Positions 1 through 6,753 of a stretch of 9,570 nucleotides of DNA are shown here, piece after piece. Every line of letters begins with the position of its first letter. Positions within the stretch are counted from its first letter, which is position 1. The notes beneath the pieces were generated by a model. That model searched no databases, had not been told where the DNA came from, and saw only the letters and a program-made list of their open reading frames with translations. Source of the DNA: Actinomycetota bacterium. GTDB lineage: Bacteria > Actinomycetota > Acidimicrobiia > Acidimicrobiales > Ilumatobacteraceae. The translations under genes and the position numbers were made by a program. The stretch lies in the NCBI GenBank assembly GCA_005805045.1, contig SYNW01000017.1, forward strand, positions 1-9,570, written 5' to 3'.

Positions 1-264
1 AGTGGCAGAGAGCAACCGTGAGCCGCAAGGTCGCACGGGGCCAATTCACCGCAGCCCGGCAACAGAAGCGGGGAATGACATTGGGAAAGACCGATGACGT
101 CGAGAAAGATCGATGACCGTACAGAAAGTTGTGCCGCGACTCGTGTACCTAGTGCACTTGTAACCGACCCGCCGGCGTTGCTGCGTAGCGACAATGTGGG
201 AATAGTCGTATCACGGGCGCTCAACGGCTGATGGACGGGGGTTCGATTCCCCCCAGCTCCACCA
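1..264 (+). ncRNA. ssrA: Transfer-messenger RNA (tmRNA), 3' part, cut by the window edge
   Basis: tmRNA rescues ribosomes stalled on broken mRNAs. The sequence shows a tRNA-like 3' end: a T-arm with GGGGG (237-241) pairing CCCCC (249-253) around the loop TTCGATT (242-248), then an acceptor strand AGCTCC and an encoded CCA ending at 264. The combination of GGAC before the T-arm and GCTCCACCA after it is typical of bacterial ssrA; the partner 5' acceptor strand (GGGGCT type) would lie left of the window. A clean 6-bp hairpin with one G-T pair (177-182 with 187-192, loop GCGT) is a plausible internal helix. No codons for an ALAA-type proteolysis tag are visible in any frame. The tag is either upstream of base 1, or divergent: a 12-codon frame from GCC at 40 to TGA at 76-78 follows sequence resembling the pre-tag region of actinobacterial tmRNAs. 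The 5' boundary is unknown. An ordinary tRNA is excluded because no D-arm or anticodon arm sits at the right distance. Confidence 0.82.
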
Positions 265-282
265 ATGCTCGGCACTTTCAGG

Positions 283-298
283 CAACAATTTTTTGTTG
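283..298 (+). terminator. Weak hairpin after the tmRNA, possible terminator
   Basis: CAACAA (283-288) pairs with TTGTTG (293-298) around a TTTT loop, 18 bases after the tmRNA CCA end. The stem is A/T-rich and no U-run follows it, so it is a poor intrinsic terminator. The rest of 265-324 holds no gene. GATAAT (303-308) and TAGATT (311-316) resemble -10 boxes for the next gene, but neither has a convincing -35 partner. A -10 box at 311-316 would put transcription start almost at the ATG at 325. Confidence 0.25.
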
Positions 299-324
299 GC
301 TTGATAATCGTAGATTAGAGAGTT

Positions 325-1509
325 ATGAAGTTCGCGCCAATCTCTGATCGTTTAAGCGGATTAGGTGCCGCCAAGTGGGCGGTCCATGCAGAAGGTTTGC
401 GTCGGGCAAGTTTGGGCGAGCCGATAATACTTTTATCAATTGGCGAGCCAGATTTGCCGCCACCAGCAAGTGTGCTCGACACCGCGGCTTTAGCGATGCG
501 CACTGGTCGTACGCGATACGCGCACGGTCAAGGCGAACCGCAAACATTGATCGCGATCGCCAATCACCTCACGCAACGCTCGGGTGTGCCGGTTATGCCA
601 GAACAAGTTCTGTTTACGGCTGGCACACAAAATGGTTTGTGCACTGCACTGCTAACTCTGGTGCAGGCTGGTGACGAAGTTTTGGTGCCCGACCCGTATT
701 ACGCAACATACGAAGGTTTGGTCGCTGCATCTGGCGCAACTTTTGTGCCAGTTGCAACGCGACCCGAAGATAATTTTCATGTCACCGCCGAGGCGATCGA
801 ACGCGCGATCACAAAACGCACGCGAGTTCTACTCTTAAACACGCCGAGTAACCCGACGGGCGCCGTGCTGACCGAAAAAGAAATTGACGAAATCGGCGCA
901 GTCTGCGAACGCCACGATTTATGGATCATCTGCGACGAGGTTTACGCCGACATGACATTCGATGTACCTTTTTGCTCGCCATTTGATCGACCGCACCTAC
1001 GACATCGCACTTTGGCTGTGTCATCAATTTCAAAATCACACGCCCTGCCAGGTTTTCGCGCTGGCTGGGTTGCATCGCATCCAGATGTCACCCCTCGCCT
1101 AGTGCTCGTCGCCGAAGCAATGTTGTTTGGCTCACAACCATTTATTGAAGATGCCCTAGCCGTTGCTCTAAACGAAAAACACCCCGAGGTCGAACGACTG
1201 CGACTTTCGTTTCGTGAGCGTGCCGAAACTCTGATCGAAGCCTTCATCGGTTCGCAAGCAATCACCGCACGCATGCCCGAAGGTGGCATGTTCATCATGC
1301 TTGATGTGCGACGCACAAAACTTACGGGCGAAGATTTCGCCTGGCAGTTGTTGCGCCAAGAGAATGTGAGTGTGATGCCTGGTGAAAGTTTCGGCAAAGG
1401 AGGCGCAGGTCATATTCGCATCGCATTAACCGTTGATTCAAAGGTCTTGCGTGAAGCATGTGTCAGAATTCGAAAACTCGCCGAAAAACTCTGCTCAGAA
1501 AACAAGTAA
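325..1509 (+). CDS. aruH: Class I/II PLP aminotransferase, arginine:pyruvate transaminase-like (AruH)
   Basis: Fold-type I PLP aminotransferase of 394 residues, the usual family length. By resemblance to Pseudomonas AruH it would transfer the alpha-amino group of L-arginine to pyruvate, giving 2-ketoarginine and alanine in the cytoplasm. Seen directly: substrate-loop GEPD (about 41-44), N-P-T-G at 176-179, PLP-ring Asp204 and Tyr207 in CDEVY, Schiff-base Lys237 in SISKSHALPGFRAGW, phosphate-binding Arg245, and the carboxylate-binding Arg365 in GHIRIAL. The SKSHA signature, the WAVH segment near residue 18 and the C-terminal GHIR...LREAC...LAEKL pattern match AruH as I remember it better than AspC-type enzymes. 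The stop is 3 bases before the ThDP enzyme gene, and that AruH-AruI order strongly supports the arginine assignment. The start is the first ATG; only a weak GAGAG lies upstream. Alternative: an aminotransferase for another basic or aromatic amino acid. Enzyme class is certain, substrate moderately so. Confidence 0.85.
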   Translation: MKFAPISDRLSGLGAAKWAVHAEGLRRASLGEPIILLSIGEPDLPPPASVLDTAALAMRTGRTRYAHGQGEPQTLIAIANHLTQRSGVPVMPEQVLFTAGTQNGLCTALLTLVQAGDEVLVPDPYYATYEGLVAASGATFVPVATRPEDNFHVTAEAIERAITKRTRVLLLNTPSNPTGAVLTEKEIDEIGAVCERHDLWIICDEVYADMTFDVPFCSPFDRPHLRHRTLAVSSISKSHALPGFRAGWVASHPDVTPRLVLVAEAMLFGSQPFIEDALAVALNEKHPEVERLRLSFRERAETLIEAFIGSQAITARMPEGGMFIMLDVRRTKLTGEDFAWQLLRQENVSVMPGESFGKGGAGHIRIALTVDSKVLREACVRIRKLAEKLCSENK

Positions 1510-1512
1510 CAA

Positions 1513-3096
1513 ATGACAGACAACCAACTTCGCGTCGGTGAAGCAATCATCGATTTGCTCGCCCGTGAATACGGCGTCGATGTTGTGTTCGGCATACCGG
1601 GTGTGCACAACATCGAGCTCTATCGTGGCCTGCATCGCTCGGGCGTACGCGCGATTTCACCACGTCACGAACAGGGCGCTGGGTTCATGGCCGACGGTTG
1701 GTCGATCATTTCTGGCCGACCGGGCGTGTGCGTATTAATCAGCGGCCCAGGCGTCACCAATTCGTTGACCCCAATCGCCCAAGCGTTTCACGATTCACGA
1801 CCGATGCTCGTGCTCGCCTCGACAACGCCAACCGATGCTCTGGGCAAGAGTTTCGGACCGTTGCATGACTTGCCCGATCAAGCGAAAATTGCCGATTCTG
1901 TTTGTGCTTTCAGTGAAATCGTTACGCAACCAGAACAACTGCCAGCGCTCATCGAGCGAGCGTTCAATGTCTTTTCTTCTTCACGACCACGACCCGTGCA
2001 TATTGCGATTCCAATGGATGTGCTTGCCCAGCCATGTTCGAGATTTACGCGCAAGAAACTTGTCGCAGCAAAACCGACTGCGTCACCGAGCGAAGTTGCG
2101 CGGGCTGTCGAACTCATCAACTCAGCGCAACAGCCAGTCGTGATCGCGGGCGGCGGTTGCGTTAACGCAGGTCTCGAACTCGGCGCGTTCGCCCAGTCCC
2201 TTGATGCACCAGTTCTGCTGACTGGCAACGCCAAAGGTGTGATGTCGTCAACTCACGAGTTGTGCGCCGGCAACTCTCTTGTGTTCGGCCGCGTGCAACG
2301 CGATGTCGAGTCGGCTGATCTCGTCGTCGTCGTTGGCACAGAACTTTCAGATACCGACCTCTATAACAACGGTCGTGCGTTGAATTTCGCAGGCAAAGTC
2401 GTGCGCATCGACATCGATCAAGCACAAATTTCTCGACGCACATTGCCAACCGTTGCACTCGTTGGCGATGCAGCCGTCACACTGCGCGAACTAACCACCA
2501 AAATCACAAAACGAAAACCACAAACTGGTCAGACTCGAGCCAAAACTTGGCGCGAACACGCACGAACAAAAACCAACGCCAAATTCGTGCCGTGGCTACA
2601 GGCAATCGAAGACAATTTGCCGAACAATGCGATAGTCGCACTTGACTCGACTCAACTTGCCTACAGCGCACACTGGTGGTTGCCCGCAACGCAGCCACGC
2701 TCGTGGCTGGCACCATATGGTTTTGGCACGCTCGGTTGCGCGCTGCCGATGGCAATTGGCGCAGGTATCGCCGCGCCAGACAGACCAGTTTTGGCAATTG
2801 TCGGCGACGGCGGCTGGTTGTTTACCGTGGCAGAAATGGCGGCGGCCAGAGATCTGAACAGCAAAATCGTCTTGCTGTTATGGGACAACCGCGGCTACGA
2901 ACAAATCCGCGATTCGTTCGACGACGTCAACGCGCCGCCAATGGGTGTCGATGTTTCTTCGCATGACCCGGTTGCAATCGCCAAAGGTTTTGGCTGGAAC
3001 ACGAGTGAAGTGACGACGCCACAGCAATTGGCGGCAGCGTTACAAAATGGTTTTGCTGCCAACACCCCGCAATTTATTCGGGTTGTGGCCAGCTAA
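1513..3096 (+). CDS. aruI: ThDP-dependent 2-oxo acid decarboxylase, 5-guanidino-2-oxopentanoate decarboxylase-like (AruI)
   Basis: Thiamine-diphosphate enzyme of the acetolactate synthase/decarboxylase superfamily, 527 residues. By resemblance to AruI it would decarboxylate 2-ketoarginine to 4-guanidinobutyraldehyde and CO2. Domains in order: N-terminal pyrimidine-binding domain with VFGIPGVHNIELYRGL (about 25-40) and cofactor-activating Glu53 in RHEQGAGFMADG; a central domain (about 190-330); and a C-terminal pyrophosphate-binding domain with GDG at 431-433 and Asn459 in WDNRGYEQI, the standard GDG-to-N spacing of about 26 residues for Mg-ThDP. The PGVH and PRHEQGAGFMADG segments fit AruI closely. 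It begins 3 bases after the transaminase stop with no clear ribosome-binding site, so translation is probably coupled. The product of the first enzyme is the expected substrate of this one. Alternatives are an acetolactate synthase-like or benzoylformate decarboxylase-like enzyme; biosynthetic IlvB is less likely because no small subunit (IlvN) gene follows. Confidence 0.82.
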   Translation: MTDNQLRVGEAIIDLLAREYGVDVVFGIPGVHNIELYRGLHRSGVRAISPRHEQGAGFMADGWSIISGRPGVCVLISGPGVTNSLTPIAQAFHDSRPMLVLASTTPTDALGKSFGPLHDLPDQAKIADSVCAFSEIVTQPEQLPALIERAFNVFSSSRPRPVHIAIPMDVLAQPCSRFTRKKLVAAKPTASPSEVARAVELINSAQQPVVIAGGGCVNAGLELGAFAQSLDAPVLLTGNAKGVMSSTHELCAGNSLVFGRVQRDVESADLVVVVGTELSDTDLYNNGRALNFAGKVVRIDIDQAQISRRTLPTVALVGDAAVTLRELTTKITKRKPQTGQTRAKTWREHARTKTNAKFVPWLQAIEDNLPNNAIVALDSTQLAYSAHWWLPATQPRSWLAPYGFGTLGCALPMAIGAGIAAPDRPVLAIVGDGGWLFTVAEMAAARDLNSKIVLLLWDNRGYEQIRDSFDDVNAPPMGVDVSSHDPVAIAKGFGWNTSEVTTPQQLAAALQNGFAANTPQFIRVVAS

Positions 3097-3118
3097 AAAT
3101 TCTTCTCGTGATCATGCG

Positions 3119-3133
3119 ATTGCGGCGAGCAAT
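3119..3133. terminator. Short hairpin between convergent operons
   Basis: ATTGC (3119-3123) pairs with GCAAT (3129-3133) around GGCGA. The right arm ends on the last base of the transporter stop codon. It sits in the 36-base gap between the two convergent operons, where a bidirectional terminator is expected. The stem has only 5 bp and no T-run on either side, so this is a weak candidate. Confidence 0.25.
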
Positions 3134-4371
3134 TACGACATCGCACGCAGATTTTTCTTTGTGACCAAGTAGTAAACCGCCATCACCAACATCAACAAGC
3201 CCATAACTGAAAAAGATGTGGGCGCAGAATCAATATTCCGGGCGATAATGCCCACGGCTAAAGCACCAAACGGCGCAAGGCCAGAAAATATCAGCGAATG
3301 AATCGCCATTACTCGACCCATTACCTGTGGCGGCGTGTTGTTCTGAATCAGCGTCTGGCTCAAGTTCATATAAAAGCCACCACACAGTCCCCAGACAAAG
3401 AGCATCAGGCTCATCATCAAAATAGAACTCGACTGCCCAAGGATGATTTGCGATGAACTGCCCCAACACAAAGCCACCATGAACCACATACCTTTTTGAA
3501 TCATCTTGTGGTTATACCGCAAGATTGCGATCGAGGTAACGAATTGACCCACGCCAAGCATCGCGAACATATATGTCGTCTGGCTACCAGATGCACCAGC
3601 CTGTTCTTTTGCAATTTGTGGACCCAAAACTATCCATGGCGACATCATCAACAGAATTGAACCACAGAGCAAAACATAGAAGGCTCGAACTTCTTTGTGC
3701 CCACGAATAAAACTCAAACCGCCAAATATTTCTTCTCGCAGCCGTCGTCGCTCTGTGTTCAAACTTGCCGGCAATTGCAACTTAATCAGGGTAAAAAACC
3801 CGAACAAGTTGAGCAATGCCTGAATCCAGAATGCACCTTCAATCCCCCAAATTGCAATCGCCGGACCAGCCATGACCGGGCCAATAATCAACCCAAGATT
3901 GTTTCCGATCGTGTTGACTGCGATTGCACCAACAAGCTTTTCTCTTGGCACGACAGACGGCACAATCGCCGAGCGAACCGGCGAGCCGATGGCGATAAAT
4001 ATCCCGGCAATAAACGAACCGATTATCGCCCAGTTGATCGTCATCTGTTTGGTCGTGACCATCACGGCAATCGCGGTCGTTATCGCCAACGCACCAAGTT
4101 GACTGACCATCAGCAACGTACGCCGATTCATGTGGTCGCTCATCACCCCAACAGGCAAGGAAATCAGCAATACCGGAATTCCCATCACAAAAAGAATCAA
4201 CCCACTGATGTCGGATTTTGCGCCGAGTTCAAGTGCCAGCCAAACAAACGCAAAGCGCTGGGTGCTCTGCACCAAGATGAACAAGAAGCTGTTTATCCAT
4301 AAGAGGCGAAATGGTCGTATCGCAAGAAGTTCGCTGGTTCGGATTCCCCGTGTCGGCACCGAAGAATTCAC
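3133..4371 (-). CDS. MFS transporter, DHA3/MFS_3-like
   Basis: Integral membrane major facilitator of 412 residues with about 12 hydrophobic segments: first pair around 22-76, others around 90-107, 114-132, 155-200, 230-250, 266-284, 295-311, 316-334, 355-376 and 386-403. The loop 2-3 signature is clear (G75, D79, R83, R84 in GVMSDHMNRR). A charged central loop (about 203-228) separates the two halves, and NNTPPQVMGRVMAIHS near 344-359 is typical of the drug/siderophore exporter group related to EntS and MFS_3. Members are mostly proton-driven exporters, so a role in expelling a metabolite is possible; a sugar-acid importer would more usually be ACS or sugar-porter type. The start is GTG at 4371-4369, the first usable start after an in-frame TGA at 4377-4375. 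It is last in the minus-strand operon, 56 bases after the enolase-superfamily gene, the largest gap in the run, so it may have its own promoter. Substrate unknown. Confidence 0.85.
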   Translation of the reverse strand: MNSSVPTRGIRTSELLAIRPFRLLWINSFLFILVQSTQRFAFVWLALELGAKSDISGLILFVMGIPVLLISLPVGVMSDHMNRRTLLMVSQLGALAITTAIAVMVTTKQMTINWAIIGSFIAGIFIAIGSPVRSAIVPSVVPREKLVGAIAVNTIGNNLGLIIGPVMAGPAIAIWGIEGAFWIQALLNLFGFFTLIKLQLPASLNTERRRLREEIFGGLSFIRGHKEVRAFYVLLCGSILLMMSPWIVLGPQIAKEQAGASGSQTTYMFAMLGVGQFVTSIAILRYNHKMIQKGMWFMVALCWGSSSQIILGQSSSILMMSLMLFVWGLCGGFYMNLSQTLIQNNTPPQVMGRVMAIHSLIFSGLAPFGALAVGIIARNIDSAPTSFSVMGLLMLVMAVYYLVTKKNLRAMS

Positions 4372-4393
4372 CGGTCAGAGTTTCTCACAAATT

Positions 4394-4407
4394 TGAGACG
4401 TGAGACG
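4394..4407. repeat. Tandem 7-base repeat with nearby inverted repeats in an operon spacer
   Basis: TGAGACG occurs twice head-to-tail (4394-4400 and 4401-4407). Around it, TCTCA (4383-4387) pairs with TGAGA (4394-4398), and CTGAG (4410-4414) pairs with CTCAG (4427-4431). Almost all of the 56-base spacer before the transporter gene is thus repeat-bearing. It could be a transcript-processing hairpin, an attenuator or an operator. The repeat is seen directly; any role is inference. Confidence 0.45.
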
Positions 4408-4427
4408 AACTGAGGATTTTTGCTGTC

Positions 4428-5633
4428 TCAGCTCAAGTCGGCCGGTGTCTGACGCTCGTTGAGATGCAAGTCGGTGCCCGTATACGGGTGCGCGAGCGCA
4501 ACTTCTTCGTTCAACTCAACCCCGAGACCTGGTTCTTTGGATGGAATCACGTAACCGTTTTCGAACTGAATCGGTTTCTTCAAAATCTTGGCGTGGAAAC
4601 CACCCCAGTCTTGGATGCTTTCAAGAATCAAGAAGTTCGGCGTGCAAGTACTCAACTGAATATTCGCGGCGCCTTCAATTGGCCCGCAATAAAGATGTGG
4701 CGCAATCTGCGCATGATACGTTTCGGCGATTGAAGCAATTTTTTTGCCTTCGAGAATGCCGCCGCACCGACCAGTAGCCAGTTGAATAATCGATGCGCCA
4801 CCGACGCGCAACAAATGTGCGAACTCGTACTTCGAAGTGAGTCGCTCGCCAGTGGCAATCGGAATGCTCGTGTGCGCGGCAACCTTGGCCATTTCTTCTG
4901 GTGCATCAGGTGGAATCGGCTCTTCAAACCACATCGGGTCATATGGCTCGAGTTGCTTTGCCAAACGAATCGCGCCCGAGGCGGTGAACTGACCGTGCGT
5001 GCCGAACAAAATATCGGCGCGATTGCCGACTGCTTTGCGAATCGCTGCGACCATTCGCACACTGCGATCAATTGTCGCCAGCGAAGGCTGTCGTCCGTCA
5101 TAAACCGAATAAGGGCCAGCAGGATCGAGTTTGACCGCGGTAAAACCGCGCTCGACTTCGCGCACGGCGGCCTCGGCGGCAAGCTCTGGGTCGCTATAAA
5201 GCGGATGATCAGAGTGTGCATCAAACTCATGCGGTGGATACAAATATGTGTAGCAACGCAAACGATCATGAATCTGGCCGCCTAACAGTTCATAAACAGG
5301 TTTGCCGGTGTCTTTGCCGCAAATATCCCACATCGCCATTTCAAGACCGCTAACGACACCAGCCGTGCTGAAATCTGGTCGGTGCGCAAAGCCTGAACCA
5401 TAAGTTCGTCGCCACATTTTTTCGATGTGAAATGGATCGGTGCCAAAAACGTAACGAGCGAACATATCTTCGGCGACTTTGCACACGATTTGCGGCGAAT
5501 AAGTCGCCGTATAAATTTCGCCGACACCGGTAACGCCCGTATCGGTGGTCAGTTTCACGAAAATGAAGTAGCGACCGCCCGTGCGCGGCGGTGGATTACC
5601 GACCACGAAAGTCTGTAGTTTCTCGATCTTCAT
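4428..5633 (-). CDS. Enolase-superfamily protein (mandelate racemase/muconate lactonizing type), putative acid-sugar dehydratase
   Basis: Length 401 residues, with an N-terminal capping domain (about 1-125) and a C-terminal (beta/alpha)7-beta barrel. Family members abstract the proton alpha to a carboxylate, with Mg2+ holding the enolate; sugar-acid dehydratases are the commonest role. Seen: Lys168 and Asp170 in VKLDP, metal ligands Glu237 (WFEEP) and Glu263 (TGERLT), catalytic His313 (APHLYCGP) and Glu338 (ILES). Spacing matches E. coli galactonate dehydratase with a constant offset of 28. At that offset the first metal-ligand Asp (GalD D183) is Gly211, while the neighbouring His (H185) is kept as His213 in GTHGQ, and the Asp of the His-Asp dyad (D258) is Ala286. 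These changes may define a subfamily, so chemistry and substrate are open. ATG start with AGGCGG 4 bases upstream. It starts 19 bases after the alcohol dehydrogenase stop. The operon context suggests dehydration of a sugar or hydroxy acid. Confidence 0.82.
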   Translation of the reverse strand: MKIEKLQTFVVGNPPPRTGGRYFIFVKLTTDTGVTGVGEIYTATYSPQIVCKVAEDMFARYVFGTDPFHIEKMWRRTYGSGFAHRPDFSTAGVVSGLEMAMWDICGKDTGKPVYELLGGQIHDRLRCYTYLYPPHEFDAHSDHPLYSDPELAAEAAVREVERGFTAVKLDPAGPYSVYDGRQPSLATIDRSVRMVAAIRKAVGNRADILFGTHGQFTASGAIRLAKQLEPYDPMWFEEPIPPDAPEEMAKVAAHTSIPIATGERLTSKYEFAHLLRVGGASIIQLATGRCGGILEGKKIASIAETYHAQIAPHLYCGPIEGAANIQLSTCTPNFLILESIQDWGGFHAKILKKPIQFENGYVIPSKEPGLGVELNEEVALAHPYTGTDLHLNERQTPADLS

Positions 5634-5652
5634 TACGCCGCCTATCTGGGTT

Positions 5653-6732
5653 TTAAAAAACGATCACATTGCGCAAGGCATCGCCACGTTTTACAGCCGC
5701 GATCGCCTCGTTGATCTCTTCTAAATTGTACGTCTTGGTGACGAGTTCATCTAGTTTCAGAAGACCCTGCTCATAGAGCGAAATCAAGTTTGGAATATCA
5801 ACTTGAATTTGCGCCGAGCCCATCTTTGAGCCGAGAATATTTTGACTATAAGCCGCCATGGTGCCTGGGTCGATTTCAGACATCACGCCATTTGCGGGCA
5901 TGCCAACTAGAACAACCGTGCCCGACTTTGCGAGCAAACCATATGACGAATCAAAGGCTTGTTTGGCTCCGACGGTTACGAATACATAATCCGCGCCTCG
6001 ACCGTCAGTTATATCTTGCACGCGCTTGGCGACATCTTCTTTGCTTGAGTTGATGCCATGAGTTGCACCAAATTGCTTTGCGGCTTCAAGTTTCGAATCT
6101 GAAAGATCGACTGCAACAATCGACCGCGCACCACTCACACGGGCACCCTGCACCGCATTCAAACCAACGCCACCTGCGCCGATCACAACGACATGACTGC
6201 CTGCCTCGACTTTGGCCGTGTTGGTTACGGCCCCAAAACCGGTAATCACACCACACGCCAACAACGACGCACTGGCTGATTCAATATCTTTCGAGATCAC
6301 AACAACTTGCGACTCGTGAACGACGACATATTCGGCGAAACTTCCCGTACGCATCGCCTGCACGATTGACTCGCCCGATTTAGAAGTCAGCGGACTTTTG
6401 GCATCTAGCGGAAACGAAGTTTCGCAAGTCACCGGCATTCCGCGCGAGCATCCACGACAGTGACCACAAGAACGAATCAGCGTGACTATGACTCGATCGC
6501 CAACTTTGACTCGTGATGCACCTGCGCCGACTTCTTCGACGATGCCGACACTCTCGTGACCATAAACAGCTGGCAGCGTGCCACCCCATGCCCCGTCGGC
6601 GTATGAAATATCGCTATGGCAAATCGCCGTTGCCGAAATCTTCACGCGCATCTCACCGGCTTGGGGCTTGGCCAAATTGACTTCTTCAATTACGAGTGGC
6701 TTACCGAACTCGCGACAAACTGCTGCTTTCAC
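5653..6732 (-). CDS. Zinc-dependent alcohol dehydrogenase (MDR superfamily)
   Basis: Medium-chain NAD(P)-dependent dehydrogenase of 359 residues oxidising an alcohol to an aldehyde or ketone, or the reverse. Catalytic-zinc residues are Cys38 (AICHSD), His59-Glu60 (GHE) and Cys160 (LLACGVITGFGAV). The structural-zinc cysteines are all present: 89, 92, 95 and 103. The Rossmann motif is GAGGVG at 185-190, and Asp209 at the end of the second strand (VAVDLS) favours NAD+ over NADP+. The start chosen is GTG at 6732-6730, giving the usual MKAAV N-terminus and preceded at 5 bases by AGGTGA (6743-6738), a good match to anti-16S; an in-frame GTG at 6741 would add three residues but would use up that site. 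It lies 21 bases after the aldolase-like gene and 19 before the enolase-superfamily gene. In this operon it most likely oxidises a hydroxyl of the growth substrate or interconverts an aldehyde product. Substrate unknown. Confidence 0.88.
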   Translation of the reverse strand: MKAAVCREFGKPLVIEEVNLAKPQAGEMRVKISATAICHSDISYADGAWGGTLPAVYGHESVGIVEEVGAGASRVKVGDRVIVTLIRSCGHCRGCSRGMPVTCETSFPLDAKSPLTSKSGESIVQAMRTGSFAEYVVVHESQVVVISKDIESASASLLACGVITGFGAVTNTAKVEAGSHVVVIGAGGVGLNAVQGARVSGARSIVAVDLSDSKLEAAKQFGATHGINSSKEDVAKRVQDITDGRGADYVFVTVGAKQAFDSSYGLLAKSGTVVLVGMPANGVMSEIDPGTMAAYSQNILGSKMGSAQIQVDIPNLISLYEQGLLKLDELVTKTYNLEEINEAIAAVKRGDALRNVIVF

Positions 6733-6737
6733 TAATT

Positions 6738-6743
6738 TCACCT
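6738..6743 (-). promoter_or_regulatory. Ribosome-binding site that decides the alcohol dehydrogenase start
   Basis: AGGTGA on the minus strand matches the 3' part of the consensus AAGGAGGTGA and lies 5 bases before the GTG at 6732. The alternative GTG at 6741 falls inside this motif and has only AAAG before it. It is one of the few convincing Shine-Dalgarno sequences in the window. Confidence 0.55.
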
Positions 6744-6753
6744 TTCAGACTTT

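Noticed and set aside
1513..3096. Biosynthetic acetolactate synthase large subunit (IlvB)
   Set aside because: No regulatory small-subunit gene follows, the upstream partner is an AruH-like transaminase, and the N-terminal motifs fit AruI better.
3697..4302. Plus-strand open frame of about 200 codons opposite the MFS transporter
   Set aside because: Antisense to a well-supported membrane protein. Its composition (Asn, Arg and His rich) comes from the complement of hydrophobic codons.
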